64,000 nucleotides of DNA from Pyrrhoderma lamaoense. Lineage: Eukaryota > Basidiomycota > Agaricomycetes > Hymenochaetales > Hymenochaetaceae. Location: the NCBI GenBank assembly GCA_002794735.1, contig NBAZ01000033.1, positions 83,281 to 147,280 on the forward strand. Reading direction: 5' to 3'. The position numbers and the translations under genes are program-made. Within the stretch, counting starts at the first letter, position 1. Every line of letters begins with the position of its first letter. This document shows, piece after piece, positions 12,524 through 24,964 of this stretch. The notes under the pieces were generated by a model. The model did not search any database. It saw only the letters and a program-made list of their open reading frames with translations, and was not told the origin of the DNA.

Positions 12524-14721
12524 TTAAGACGTGGCGCTTCCTGTTCCTAATGGTTGCATCTTTAGCTTCTGTAAATAATGTCTTTCATTAGTTTCTTGAT
12601 TTCTATTAATTTAGAAATGGTAAAAACTGACTACTAAATCCAATTTCCTCAGATGAGCCGCCCTCTCCTTGGCCTTTGCTTCCTCTTCCAATCTCCTCTT
12701 CCTTTCCTCCTCTTCTTGTCTTAAAAGCTGTTCTTCCAAGTGTTCTCTTAAGTTCTTGTACGCTTCCATCATATTCTCTTCTGCATCTTTAGCCTTCTTC
12801 TCCATGTCGCGCAATTTCTTGTCATGTTCCTCTCCGAGCTCTTTCAGTTGTATATCCTTCTGAGAAAGAAGCTCATTAAGCGAGTTTATCTGTACGAAAA
12901 GCACTTTTGGTCAGTACAAAAGCCTTATTAGAATGAGAATTTATTTACCTCTTCCACATGTCGACAAATTGGAGCTTTATTAGCTAAAAGTTTCTCTAAG
13001 TAGATACCTTCCCCAAGACGAGGCAATGTTTCAAAGCCATTAGTCTCATTTACCATAGCTAAACAAGCTTGCATTTGTCTCGGTAGCCGCAAAGGCGAAG
13101 GCTCAGGAGATAACACCTGATGTATCGCAAGTTCCTTTGTGATTTCCTTGCCTTTACCTTGCTGGAAAGATGTCGAAGGAAAGATGGTCCGCGAGTCGTC
13201 GTTGACGCAAGTCGTGTCTGGATCAAACGATGTATTGTTTTCATCTAATTGATTGCTATCCCTGACATCGGTTTCATCACCATTTCTAGCTGAAAAAGAC
13301 TGATTGATAGTTGCTGCATCTTCTTCACCATCTCCATCAGTCGAGAAAGTGGGAGAACCAGGGGGAGAGCCTATCTCGGACGGTGCAGGTGTCGGACGTT
13401 TGCTTATCTGAGAGATGATTGAACCTGTGGCTCTCAAAGCACTTCCCCTTAAAATTGATGATGCACTGGAAATTGTGCGCATTAAACTAGACGGAGGTTG
13501 ATCATCTATTTCGGTCGGAGCTGGAGAAGGACATTCTCGCGTATCCTGTGTTTCACAGGACATGAAGCTGGGAGATGTCGGAGTTTGTGGAATTTCTGTA
13601 TGTAAGTTGTCCATGGCACTATCCATAACAACGTCTGAGAAAGATGGCGGATCTATGAACATGCTATTTTCCATGATACTATCTGCATCTTCAGACGTGG
13701 AAAAAGTCATATCGCTATCACGTCCGTCCTTGGGAAGACCTTCAAACCTTTCCTTGAGTTCCTTTATCTCATCTAGAAGGTCTAGGTGTATATCGTCTCT
13801 CGTTTCTAGTTCAGATTTCAGACCCTTGTTTGCTTCCTCTAGCTCGACTATCTTTGATAGATACGTGCTCAATGTAGTAAGTCCTTTCACAAGCTAACCA
13901 GAATTTTAAAAAAAAACTCATGTCTCAGTATCCTATTCCTTTGTCTTGGTCAAGACATACCTCAGCCTTCCTTAGCCTCATTAACTTCTTTTCATTCCCA
14001 GCATTTTCCATTAGATATTCTAGATCAATCTGAAACTGAGGACGACCCGAAGCCCGGCGGTCCCATTCTTTATGGCTTATAGATTGACTCTCGCACAGGA
14101 AATTTCGAATATGCATAGGCTCCTTGCATTCAGGAGCATGCTTATGTTCTGGCTCAAGTTCGAGGGCTGCTGATGCCTCATTCAACCTAGATAATGAGAA
14201 GGTTATGTGGTGTGGTTATATGAGATTTTTGTGTAAGCTCACTTCTTTCTCCCTTCTGTTGTCAGTACTACTTGACCCGGGGGAGCTTGTCGATCAATAA
14301 TTCCAAGATTTATCTGGTTTTACAGTTGATTAAGCGTCGTTAACGAATCAACACCTAAAATAAGATGGACGTACAAGTTTCTCACATGCTAAATCTACCC
14401 ATCTCTTCCACCCCTTGCGAAGCGGATCATTCTGAGCTTCCGTATTCTTCTTCACTATAAGTATTCATTTTAGCATGTTATCTTGAGATATGTTCATATG
14501 AGGTACCTTGATTCCTAAACGCTCTCAATGAGTGGCGCTTTGATCCATCTCGTACCTGTAGATCCACAAGCGCACCAAGTGCATCTATATTGTGACAATA
14601 ATATGTGAGAGGGTGCCTTTGATTAAGGATACAAGCTGCTCAACGTACGATCAAGAATCGAGAACCTCCTTACTTTCCGGTCTCGATTTTCCAACGTCTT
14701 TTGTGACTTTGTATATACCAT
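12524..14721 (-). CDS. Coiled-coil protein of unknown family
   Basis: The likely start is at 14721 (MVYTKSQKTLENRDRK) and the likely end at 12524 (tail KLKMQPLGTGSATS after a last intron). The first intron near 14580-14670 could not be resolved. The N-terminal part contains a compact domain (ALGALVDLQVRDGSKRHSLR, then GWKRWVDLACEKLINLGIID and PPGQVVLTTEGRK). By appearance this could be a winged-helix fold, which is inference only. A coiled coil (about 13880-13720), a long Ser/Pro/Asp-rich disordered middle with SPAPTE and TPAPSE motifs that look like phosphosites, and a highly charged C-terminal coiled coil (about 12890-12660, rich in Glu/Lys/Arg) follow. I do not recognise the family. Its neighbours are mitotic and RNA-processing genes, which gives only a weak hint of function. 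Confidence 0.6.
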
Positions 14722-15327
14722 TATAAAACCAATTTATAATTCACTTGTATTCGTAATAAGTTTCACAAGTATGTTTGACCACCTCCAGAGCTGTCCTTTC
14801 CCGAAGAGCAGAGCGAAGAAGGTAAATGAAGGGATATGAAAGTATATCAAGAATGAAGAAGCCACTGAAGAAAAAAAGATCAATCTAGAAGAGAGTAGCT
14901 CGCTTGCTACACGCGCAAATCTCGCGTGCTGAGGTGAAGAAAGAAAGTGAAAGAGGGGGCGAGGGGTGATCATAGAGAGAGATATCCCTATTTATACATA
15001 GCAACCAGCGGTAAGGCCTTGTAGACGAACCACAGTGGGCCTCATTGTATTGGCACATAGATGCTAATGAATGATGTCTAAGAACCACCTTTACCCTCAG
15101 ACTAGTATATATTAGGTAATATTAGGTAATTTAAATGTAACATGTGCTTGTGAGAAACATTTTCCAATTTGGTAGATCCGCGCATGCGTTTGGCATGCAT
15201 TCTTGTTAGTCTACTGTCGTTGAACGTCTAGAGGTTCATCAGACATCCGACTTCAGGTTTACTCATTCGGCGTAACGAAGTGATTTAGTAGTGATAGAGC
15301 GCGTAGCCGCTTTTGAACCAATAAAAG
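14722..15327. other. Divergent promoter region, coiled-coil gene and SmD1
   Basis: Intergenic DNA between two divergent genes. It contains a small tandem duplication of 'tattaggtaat' at about 15107-15130. No open frame here has protein-like composition, and no TATA box is obvious next to the SmD1 start. Confidence 0.4.
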
Positions 15328-16042
15328 ATGAAGCTCGTCAGGTGCGTAGTGTGTTTCAGAGCCTGAACAGTCGAAATTATTCTTTCTTTCACTCGCAATC
15401 AATCAACCCGATCGTTGTCCTTCTTTGCCATTGCTTTCCCTGCTATAATTCTCACAATAAAATTCTTTCTCGGGACTGCCAATGAATATACACTGTGTCG
15501 TGTTTTTAATGGAACAATTGCACGAAATGGGGCGCTTCTCGGGATGCATAATAAAGCCCTTCACTTCCTTTCGTTCAAACGACCCACTCTTTAACATCCC
15601 CATCCTATCTGTTGTTGATACACATAATCTTGTAGATTCTTAATGAAGCTCAACAATGAGACGGTAACAATCGAGCTGAAAAACGGTTCGGTTATTCACG
15701 GTACAATCACTGGTATGCGTCTATCACACTCCGAGAGCTGGAGAGAGACTAATTCGTCTTTGTGTAGGAGTTGACATGCAAATGAATACGCATCTGAAGA
15801 CTGTCAAACTTACAGCTCGCAACCGCCCTGTGACGGCCCTTGACTCATTGTCGATTCGAGGGAACAATATACGGTACTTTGTCCTTCCCGACGCGCTCCC
15901 CCTTGATACATTGCTTGTCGATGATGCCCCAAAACCCAAAGGAGGGCGTAAAAAGGATGATAGTGCACGAAAAAGTGGTGCTAGGGGAAGAGGTGTGGAC
16001 AGGGGACGCGGAAGAGGAAGAGGGAGGGGAAGAGGCCGGTAA
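15328..16042 (+). CDS. SMD1: Small nuclear ribonucleoprotein Sm D1
   Basis: Exons are 15328-15341 (a 14-nt first exon reading MKLVR), 15636-15712 and 15768-16042, with matching phases. The protein begins [20 protein letters not shown] and carries the Sm1 motif ([11 protein letters not shown]) and the Sm2 motif ([13 protein letters not shown]), then the typical SmD1 sequence [10 protein letters not shown]. It ends in an RG-repeat tail, which is the usual target of arginine dimethylation. SmD1 is one of the seven proteins of the Sm ring on U1, U2, U4 and U5 snRNAs and is essential for pre-mRNA splicing. The length (about 121 aa) is normal. The 294-nt first intron is several times longer than others in the window; I saw no convincing snoRNA boxes in it. 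Confidence 0.95.
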
Positions 16043-16861
16043 ACATGAAGGTGTAGTGAATAAGGACAGCTGTAAAAAAAAGAGGGGTGATAATTTTTGG
16101 CTGCTTTTACCCCTTCAATATTGCTCCTATCTGATTCTCTCGTCTGTATTTGTTGTACGTTCCATGTTCTATATTTTGTCGCAACTTATCTATCTTCAGA
16201 GTTTCGATTTTACCCTTACGAGCTACCATAATGTCAACAACGTTCATTCAGATAGTAAGAATTATGAGTATTGGCTTCAGTTGATCACCATTTAACAATT
16301 TTCAGAGCTGAAATTGATTAAAAACTGTGTCTGTACAGGTACTGTCGTTGACATCTCTATACGTACGTGTATATGTATTGCTGAGGCCCGCAAATTTCAG
16401 AGACTTTTCTTATGTCTACGACTTGAGAAAAACTTGATTTATGTGGTATTTTGTGCGTTGATATCGCTTTCCTTGGGACAACCCCCATCGCGTGATCATA
16501 CAATTGGAATCTCACAAGCTTTTAAGTATATCTAATAGAAAGTCGTCTATAAGTCCCTGTCCTCAAGATTATCGTTATCTAAGTTCGTATATATAAGGGT
16601 TTCTCATATGATTAGCTTGCAGATGTGTTCTCAAACGAGTTTCACGCGCGTAACTATCTAATAATCTTCTGACCTTTTCCTATTAACCACAGTGTACCAC
16701 GAATCACCACCATTTACGGCATAGGAGATCAGATAATCCTAAAAGCTCAAGGCTTCCTGCTGGCCTTGTTGACTTGAGACCACATCGAGTCTGATAGTTC
16801 TCAGAGCTTGCCCTCTAAAAGCGCTCACATATCATAGATATCATCACACTACTAATTCTTA
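16043..16861. other. Intergenic, SmD1 3' flank and kinase 5' flank
   Basis: Long frames here (for example about 15840-16295) are out-of-frame readings of SmD1 and its 3' flank. The stretch is AT-rich with no recognisable gene, RNA or repeat. Confidence 0.4.
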
Positions 16862-18474
16862 ATGATTCTAAATCCGTTTACCTTTATTTCCTCCAGGGTA
16901 TTAGACAAAATAAAACACCTGCAGATCACAGAATCGATCGATATGACAAAGTCAATATTCAAAGGCGGTGGAGCGTTCAGTGATGTCTTTCGCTATGAGC
17001 ATACTTTCTCTAATGAACCCCAAAAGCAAGTAGTGGCTATAAAACGACTACGATTCTATATGAAAGAAGACATTGCGATGGTACGTGTCGGGGCATCACG
17101 TCCTCAAGACAATCGTTATACGGTTTTTCTGCACATGAATACACTGATAATGAATAATTTATATATTTATTTGATCCATTTATATAGTTGTTTGAAAAAG
17201 AAATAGCGGTTTGGTCTAATCTGCGGCACAGGAATATTGTTCCTCTTCTCGGATTTACTTTTGATGCTGATTGTGGATATCCCCTTTTGATCTCGGAATG
17301 GATGGAGAATGGTTCTGCGTGGAGATATATCTATGACAATCCCAAATGTGACGTTCTAAAATTGGTCTGATACATTCCTTCATATCCGTTACTTTACTTT
17401 TCCATCTTACATCTTGGATTCTAGATACATGATATTGCTAAAGGGCTGTCATACCTTCATGATAATCGCATAGTTCACTCCGACATCAAAACAGTAAGTA
17501 AATCAGATTGTGTACATTATTCAACGGTTAGCTTACCAAGATCGATCTTATAAAGGATAACGTTCTTGTTTCTTCAACCGGGGATGCTATGATATGTGAT
17601 TTTGGATTGGCGCGAGCAATTGCGTCTAGTATGTCCTTCAAGGCAACTCGGTCCGGTAGTTTGAAGGGAACTTCGCGATACCTAGCCTATGAGCTTTTGG
17701 CACTGCCTTCCAAATATCCCACTCACACAAAAGCAACAGATGTCTGGGCATATGGTATGACTGTCTACGTAAGCTTAACTCTTTCTCTGAATGGCTCTAC
17801 TACTATCGAGACATTGATAATCTGAACTAGGAGCTACTTGCTCGCGAAAGAGCATACGGGGATAGGACAGATATCCAAACCTCAATAGCTATTTTCAATC
17901 GCGAGCTACCCGCACTGCCTAGCTTTGATGGATGTGAAGGGCGTATCGCAAGTGATTCTGTGTTACATAGTCTCTGGCAGATATGTTTGTCTTGCTGGGA
18001 ACACGACCCGGAGCAGAGAATCGATATGATTGCGATATTATATCACTTGAGTCTTATTTCAAACTCTAATCGTTTGAGTACCTGTGAACCATCCCACTCG
18101 GAAGTCGCTTCTCAAGTTGATTATGGAGCTACTGAAGACATAGTCATACCCGATGAAGTGATTGCTTCTGGGCTTGGTATAGCCGAAGGTATCCCTCAGG
18201 GATTTTATTATCTTTTCACACCCCAAAAGCTCAGAACATGTTTCTTTTTCCTCTTAGGTACTCGAGAAACTGCGATAGATGCTGATAGATCCCTGTCTGA
18301 GAGTGCCCACAAGGAATGGAGGAAGGGTACTCGGCTGTTAGAACGAAGTTTACGCCTATTTGCTTCAGGTAACTCACTTTTATGTTGATCGAAATCGGCG
18401 AATAGCAAACATTGACGTATATATATATTTATATAGATTTTGTAGCTGATGCCCAGAAGAAGTGGAGGCTTTGA
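16862..18474 (+). CDS. Protein kinase of the basidiomycete-expanded TKL-like type
   Basis: Inferred exons are 16862-17080, 17188-17364, 17425-17493, 17556-17768, 17831-18188, 18258-18368 and 18437-18474, with all phases matching. An ATG at 16941 is an alternative start. Kinase motifs in order are the glycine loop GGGAFSDVFR, VAIK with the catalytic lysine, an alpha-C glutamate in EKEIAVWSNLRHRNIV, the hinge LISEWMENGS, the catalytic loop IVHSDIKTDNVL, and DFGLAR. SRYLAYELL stands where APE usually sits, and DVWAYGMTVYELL follows. HRD is replaced by HSD, but Asp, Lys and Asn of the loop are kept, so it is probably active. The HSD form is common in kinases amplified in mushroom genomes. After the domain, about 80 residues have no recognised motif. 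The 69-nt intron at 18189-18257 is a multiple of three and free of stops, so intron retention would also give protein. Confidence 0.85.
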
Positions 18475-19449
18475 AGAATCAGTGTTCTGAATACTTTTCT
18501 GAGGGTTATTGATCACCCTGGTATAGTGTATATTTTGAGGGTTGATATATGCAGCGAGATACTTAAAATCAAGCTTTCAGTGTTGATTGAAGTCTGACGT
18601 GACTCTTCGCACCTTTTCCATTATCTTCTCATCTTATTGATTGTATAAATATGAAAACTCTTGTACTTATATATGTGTTGATTCAAGTAGCCTCATCCTT
18701 CAATCCTGTTCATCGAAAATTTCCAGCTTCCCAAGTAATCGCTACTAAACTTTATATATATATCGGGAGATGGAGAAATATTGCTATATAACGGAAGATG
18801 GTTTTCTCGGGTATTCTAAGCGCTTAAATCCACACTTTAGCTAAAGATAAAGATAGAGTAACCACTCTATAGATACTCTTTGGATCAGCCCATTACTGAG
18901 TAGAACATTACGTGGGCTGATAAACTGATCTCTGACGTATGTATCCTCTTATTTATCTCCAAAAATGTTATTGTGTTAGAATATGTATCCAGTCAGTGTC
19001 CACGCCTCACATCCTTCTCTGAATGTACCAGATCAAAGACTTGGTAAGACTCAAACTTGATATCTCATACTTCTTGCCTCATTCGTCCATGAAAGGGTAA
19101 AATTCAATTTGATATTATCTTTATAATTCATCTCTGAACTGCCCTCAGTGCTGAGCTACAGACGTCAACTTTACAATATCCATCATAACCGAATACTCTC
19201 TCCATGCTAATTGATCGCCATTATTTTTGTTAATTCTGAAAAAGCAAAGATTAGTATATAGTTATCGAGCATGTAATCATATTCTCACAATATCGATCCT
19301 TGACTTCCCTTCATTTTAACTCATCCCCAAACATCCTATTTATATACTGAAAAAGAGGTAACACTCAAAGATTAGAAAAAAAAAACTAGGGAGCGACAAA
19401 AATCATTCATACTGGTGTGTTGTCGGATGCTGGGTCTGTTGTAGCTTGA
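18475..19449. other. Intergenic, no gene seen
   Basis: AT-rich DNA between the kinase (+) and the small Asn-rich gene (-), which converge. No frame, RNA gene or repeat is supported. Confidence 0.4.
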
Positions 19450-19704
19450 CTAGGAAAAGTTGATAGTTCCCATGTTGTTACCAGAATTGTTACCAGTGTT
19501 GATACCCGTATTAAATGCACTCTTCGCGTGAGTTTGGTTATAATTGTAGATATTGTTGGAGCCGGCGTTGTGAGTATTGTTATAGGTCTTATTGTGAGTG
19601 GTGTTACTTGTGGGGTTGTTCTGATAGTTGTTTGTTTGATTGCCCGAGACATCATTATAAGTCCCAAAGCTCGCGCTACTGCTCTCATTCTGTTTGAATG
19701 TCAT
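19450..19704 (-). CDS. Small Asn/Gly-rich protein, family member A
   Basis: An intronless 84-aa frame starts MTFKQNESSSASFGTYNDV and is about one-quarter asparagine. The head matches the 'TF.Q......FGTYNDV.GNQ.NN' pattern found at the N-termini of the genes at 28419, 59399 and 63027. The tail (AFNTGINTGNNSGNNMGTIN) echoes the GINFG pattern of the other small members. There is no signal peptide, membrane segment or cysteine. A TATA-like TTATAAAG lies about 80 bp upstream (near 19786). The reverse-strand frames over the same DNA are shadows. I do not know the function. The low-complexity Asn/Gly composition suggests a disordered or self-assembling protein, which is inference. Confidence 0.65.
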   Translation of the reverse strand: MTFKQNESSSASFGTYNDVSGNQTNNYQNNPTSNTTHNKTYNNTHNAGSNNIYNYNQTHAKSAFNTGINTGNNSGNNMGTINFS

Positions 19705-20886
19705 TGTTGCGATCAGTGGGAAAGGGTCGAAAATGATTCAAGATGCGAATGGTCAGCTATGAAAAGTGTTGGAAGCACAGCTTTATAAATTTACACCAGG
19801 TAACCACGTTTTGTGCACGATGAGTAAAGTTACTACTATAACTAGAATGGAAAAAATTTATATAGGCTCAATGTCTCAACCCATATTCAAACTCGCATTC
19901 TTCTATCTTCGTATCTTATAAGCAGCTGTATCGGTGTATATGGCTGACTAGATCAACAAAATTTTATGCATTCTTTATTAATTGAAAACATAAGATATTT
20001 TGCTAACATTTACTTCAACTGATTATAAGATAGTATTAAATTTACAATTGATTTATATGCTTGGAATACATTCATTTCTTATATTATACAGATAATTCTT
20101 GATCACGGATTCTTTCTCAAGCTTAAATATCTTAGAGTCGCTAATCAAAATCTTCGTAAGTAAACTTAGTTTTCTTGTGGTTACTCTTGTAATTTCCCGC
20201 TAACATATACTTAGGCTTCCAAATGATAGATGTTGTATAGAAAGGATAGAGAGAGTGTTCTATACTGTGATCCTATTATTCTAGTATCCAAGTTTTGACA
20301 CAGATCACTTGAATCTGGGGCTTGAATCATCAACCAATATATTTGAGGACGAGCATATTTCTTTATCCAGGTTCTTCAGCCGCTGTTCCTAAAATTTCGA
20401 TTTTTCGGTTCGCGCAATAATATCCGGGCATTGGGACCCCTACATAGATCTGGATGCTAACCTGCTTTTTGTAATCAAATATTCATTGATATTATCAATA
20501 TAGTTTCGACAGACATGGAAGTTAGAGCAAGAGATCGTGAGAGAAGAATATAAAGAGACTAATTTGGAAAAAATAGAAAAAAATTTGAGTATTGATACAT
20601 ACTGTATGGTAGTTGTCCTACTATTTGTACTAGTGACGTGACACGGAAGTTATAGGGTATAAACACATATATGTTTTAGTTGCTATCCGAAAGTTAATGG
20701 AAAAGCCTTCGTGCAATTACTGCTTTCTCCGAACATCTGTATAAAAATACTGAATATAACTTATCAATATTGTCTACCAATATTAATGACATAGTATAGT
20801 TAAGAAAATTACGCAATGACTAAACTTGAGCGGTGTGATACTTAATCCATAATTTTGACATAAATCTAGGCTGTCATACATTCCTC
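19705..20886. other. Intergenic, promoter of member A
   Basis: AT-rich DNA. On the minus strand, the TATA-like site near 19786 presumably serves the gene at 19704. The rest shows no gene or repeat. Confidence 0.4.
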
Positions 20887-23598
20887 TTAAAGCAAAACTC
20901 TACCAGCCCACCTCGGAACAGGAATGCACTCTCTTACACTCCCAGAGCCCGTAAGCGCCATGACGAGTCTTTCAACGCCCATACCAAAACCTCCATGCGG
21001 CGCACCTCCATAAACCCTTAAGTCTCGATACCACGAATATTGACCAAACTCCTGGTCTCCGTCTCTCGTCTCGTTACCTTCTATGATCCCTTCCTGTTTT
21101 ACACCTGAGTACGAAGGAACTGATAGACCAGCAATTCTCATCGACTCATCCAAGACTTTCAGTCTTTCCTCCCTCAAACTCCCACCCGCAAGCTCCCCAA
21201 TACCAGGTATGAGCAAATCAAAACACTCTACTGTCTCTCCTTCCTCTCCTTCCTCCTTTTCTCCTTCTCATAATTAGCAGGCGATGTTGATGAAAACGAA
21301 TTCGTAACACGCATGTAAAAAGGCTTGATGGCTCTTGGGTAGTGTGTCACAAACACTGGAGTTGGGAGTTGGAGTTCTGTCCAACCAGCCTTCTCGGCCA
21401 GCCACCTTTCATGTTCGCTGCCGAGTTGTTCACCCCATTTTGGTACGCCACTCTCAAATTTCACCTCTCCTTCAGCTTCTGCTCGACTCAATAGCCTGAG
21501 CGCGGCTGTGTATGTAATTTTTGGCCATTTTCTCGTTGCCAGCCCACCACATTCTCGGCTTCAGAATAAAGTGCGAAAACTCTTCTCGCTCTCTTCGCAA
21601 TTGTCTCTTTCTCCGCATCTCCAGCTCCAATCCCATTCTCGCCTTCAGAGAGACCAACAGAAGATTCTTCGGAGTTAGAGAAACTAGAACCAAGGTCGAG
21701 ATCAGATTGATAAGGTGCGTAAAGTTCCTTAACCCTTCTTCCCTTCCTCTGTCTTTACAGCTCTCTCGATAGTACTTTTCACAACAGCTTCAACAACATC
21801 ACAGACCTCTCCAACTCCTCTTGTACCCTCACTCGATCCCACTGCAGACCCGATTCCGGCCCAACTCCACTCAGCCTCGAGCATCCAAAACTCCGCAAGA
21901 TGTCTCCCTGTTTGAGAATACTCAGCTCTAAACGCTGGACCAATGGTGTACACTCTCTCGTGGGAGTGGGCGAGAGCCTCTAGATGAAGCTGAGTCGATA
22001 CAGTCAAGTATGCTGGAGTATTAAAGAATAGGTGGTTGGATTTCGAATTGCCAGCATCTAAGCTATTACCGAAGTTGTTGCTAGTATTATGGTTCTGACT
22101 TGTTCCTTCGTGAGGGAGTGATGAGAGCAAGGTCGAAGATGGAACCGAAGCGGAGGAGGGGACCTGGAATCAGGGGGGCATAAACCGAAAATGCCTCCCC
22201 TGCTCCTTCGCAGTCATTAGAGGTGATTACTGGTGGATGGACGTACAAGAAACCTTCGTTCTTAAAACCAAGAAAAAGGGAAGAAGTGAATTATCAAAGG
22301 TCAGTACAAGCTCAACGTCTCAGTATAGAGAAGCAAGTGTGAGAATAGCAACAAGCTTGTATCTGCCAGGATGAAAGAGAGTAGAGAGGTAGTAGCAGTA
22401 TAAAGTAAAGGATAGATATAAGCACCGAAAAGTTCATAGACTCGATATAAAGCATTATATCTTACCATACGAACAAGCTCAAGAGTACAAATAAGCTTAG
22501 AATACAAGGATTAAGCAACTCACATCAAAATAATCCTGTACGCCTCTTTGAATTTGATGCCTTACCCGAATCATCTCTCCAAGCTTATTCGTCCTAGTCC
22601 TCAAATGACAATAGTCTCTTAAGTATGCCGCTGAGAGCTCCTTTTTTTGTAATGGATAAGTCTGTGCAAGGCATAGCATGCATATCACGGTTTGTAGGGA
22701 GTATATTGCAATATGGAAGACGTATTATGCATCCGTGTCGTACAGTATATATATAACAGTCAGACCCGAGTGTTACATCATTCCAGATTCAGACAAGGGT
22801 GGTTAATTATACATTTTTCAGCTATTCGAGCTAAGAGATAATAAAAAGAAAGAGCGCACCTCTGGAGGACAATCTCCAACGTATTCAACAGCATTTACAA
22901 CAAACTCCGGTTCTCGTCGTCCTTAGCTTCCAATGCTACATCAGAAGGAGTAGCAGTTGGGATCCTTTGAGAAGGGTTCCTCAATGTACCTCTAAGTCTC
23001 ACACTTGCACCGTTTCGAATTCTGTATTCCAGTTCATACATCAAACCCAAGCCGTTCATGTTTTCCATTCACAGCAGGAGATAGTATCATCCAAAGCCAG
23101 TATCGGAAAGTTATATCAATAAATAGTGAATGACTGAAACCGATAGCAAAAGACGCACATTTTATCCACTCTTTCCTTCTTTTCTTCTTCGTCGCTAGTT
23201 CCATGTCTAAACACCGCCTGCACCGTTTTACTCGTTGAGCCGTCTGCGAGTACAACAAACGTGACACGCTTCATCCTGCGAACGGATTTTACCCACCCGC
23301 ACAATATTTGTTCCCCCCCTGCTACCTGTGTAGCCTGTTCTGTACCATTGCCGCTACTGCTTCCATGTTCGTTACTAGCAGTAGCGTTTTCATCAGACCT
23401 ATTTGACACAGATGCATAGCTTGACTCCAGCAGTTCTCTGATAGTTGGATTCAGTAGGCGGACTTGAGTCGAATATTGTCTTTGTTGCTGTTGTACCGAC
23501 GCGCGCGCGCCTGCCCGAATGAATACCCCGAGTTTGTTGGATCGACCGTCGACACGTACCCAGTCTCGATCCACTAGCACTACCAGAACCGACGACAT
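20887..23598 (-). CDS. Asparaginyl-tRNA synthetase, probably mitochondrial
   Basis: A class II aminoacyl-tRNA synthetase that charges tRNA-Asn. The ATG at 23598 gives an Arg-rich, acid-poor leader ending RQYST, which fits a mitochondrial presequence. A second ATG at 23683 opens another frame. An OB-fold anticodon-binding domain follows ([20 protein letters not shown], then [20 protein letters not shown]). The catalytic core shows [48 protein letters not shown], motif 2 [22 protein letters not shown] (22960-21880 region, about residue 300), and motif 3 [13 protein letters not shown] near the C-terminus. An Asn-rich insert precedes LFFNTPAYL. Introns were not fully resolved. The frame slips by one base near 22913-22922, at the G6 run 22173-22178, and in the purine tract 21241-21270. 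In a housekeeping gene, three such slips look like sequence error rather than decay. Confidence 0.88.
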
Positions 23599-24702
23599 GT
23601 AATAAAGAAGGGGATAGCGCCGAGGCCTCTCTCGAAGCTGATGAAGTAGAAGAGGCGAGCAGTCCTAATCTCCGAACAGCCATGCTTGACACCAACTAGA
23701 TCACTCCCTGACACTAGTATCTCACCCACGACGGAAACACACTCGGGCACAGATTAGAGTAAAGATCGATATGACAAGAAAGCGCCTCGATATAGGTGCC
23801 AAATTTGAGTGAGGAATAAATAAATATCTTGAACCTGAGAGAGAACAGAAGAAGAAAATCGAGTCGTCGCGTGAACAATTGAGTTCGGCTCCGAAGCTGC
23901 TGTGGCAAGGAATTTGCAAGTTCGAATATCAAGGTTGGTGTAAAAAATTTCATATGCAGTTGATCCTTTACTCGTTCCACATCAAAGAAAGGGTTTCAAA
24001 CGGTGCAAGCTCCCTCAATTAATCCTATTTAAGGCATCTACGGATAATCGATGTATAACCCGATTATTGGTAGTTAGTAAAACAAGCCCTTTGACTAGCG
24101 GTCCAGCGATATGAAAAGATATTGGCCAAAGCCTTCATAAGCCTCTAATATAAGGAGACTGCTGTACAGTTCCAATTTGATACGTAAGAGAGAAGCTCAT
24201 ATGCGCACTGCTTCGCCAGACAACATCCGCTTCAAGTATACTTTATTCGACATCTACCATCATTCAAATGTACGAGCTATGATGGCTCCCTAGGAATCGA
24301 ATATGTTATGCACACAGGTCTACGAGCTGCAATGTTGATATTCGAAGGCTATGTGTACGACTCATAAATCGATCTTACAATAACTCAAAGCTTTTTTTTC
24401 TTAATCAATCAGAGCCAGAACAGGTTACGTAATATAATTGTATATCTCTCTAAGTTCTCGAAAAAATATGAGTCCTTGTTATTAATTATGTCTATCAAAC
24501 TATTTCAAACACCATTACAATTGAAGTAATTATCTCTAGCTCATTGCCACGCTGTTCTGCTCCATTATTGCATGATCAGTGCTCAAATACCTATCCACCT
24601 TCGGAGCGGGGAAAATCTTATTTATAGTCCTTTTGTCAGACTGAATATATTAAGAGATATCACATCACAACTCGTACCTACAATATGGAGGGTACTCCAT
24701 TT
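23599..24702. other. Intergenic, no gene seen
   Basis: This holds the AsnRS 5' flank, including the alternative in-frame-looking ATG at 23683, then AT-rich DNA. No gene, RNA or repeat is supported. Confidence 0.4.
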
Positions 24703-24964
24703 TTACTTCTGGGTTTGTTGTTGCGCTTTATATCTGATCGTGCCAAAGTTGATGCCATTATTGGCGCCGTGACTCTGGCGGTTTGGACCTTTATTGTTGG
24801 AGTTGATAATATTGTCGTGTATTGTGATTGAGGGAACACTTTTGGCCTCGGGACTAGTGTTACTAGTAAATATAATTTAGCTTTGACATTAGAGTTGATA
24901 GCTACATGTACATCTCGACTTACGCTTCTGGGGAGGTGCTGGCCTGGGCTTCTTTCTGATCCAT
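24703..24964 (-). CDS. Small Asn/Gly-rich protein, family member B
   Basis: Two exons, 24924-24964 and 24703-24862, are joined across a 61-nt GT..AG intron with matching phase and give 66 aa. The protein starts MDQKEAQASTSPEANTSPEA, where the intron interrupts a duplicated 'TSPEA'. The tail carries the family signature: IINSNNKG, then a 10-residue spacer, then NGINFGTI. It ends in a Gln-rich stretch. It is too short and split to be seen as a simple frame and was found by matching the signature. There is no signal peptide or membrane segment. The function is unknown. Confidence 0.6.

Noticed and set aside
15342..15635. snoRNA inside the long first intron of SmD1
   Set aside because: No paired C and D boxes or H/ACA hairpins with correct spacing were seen.
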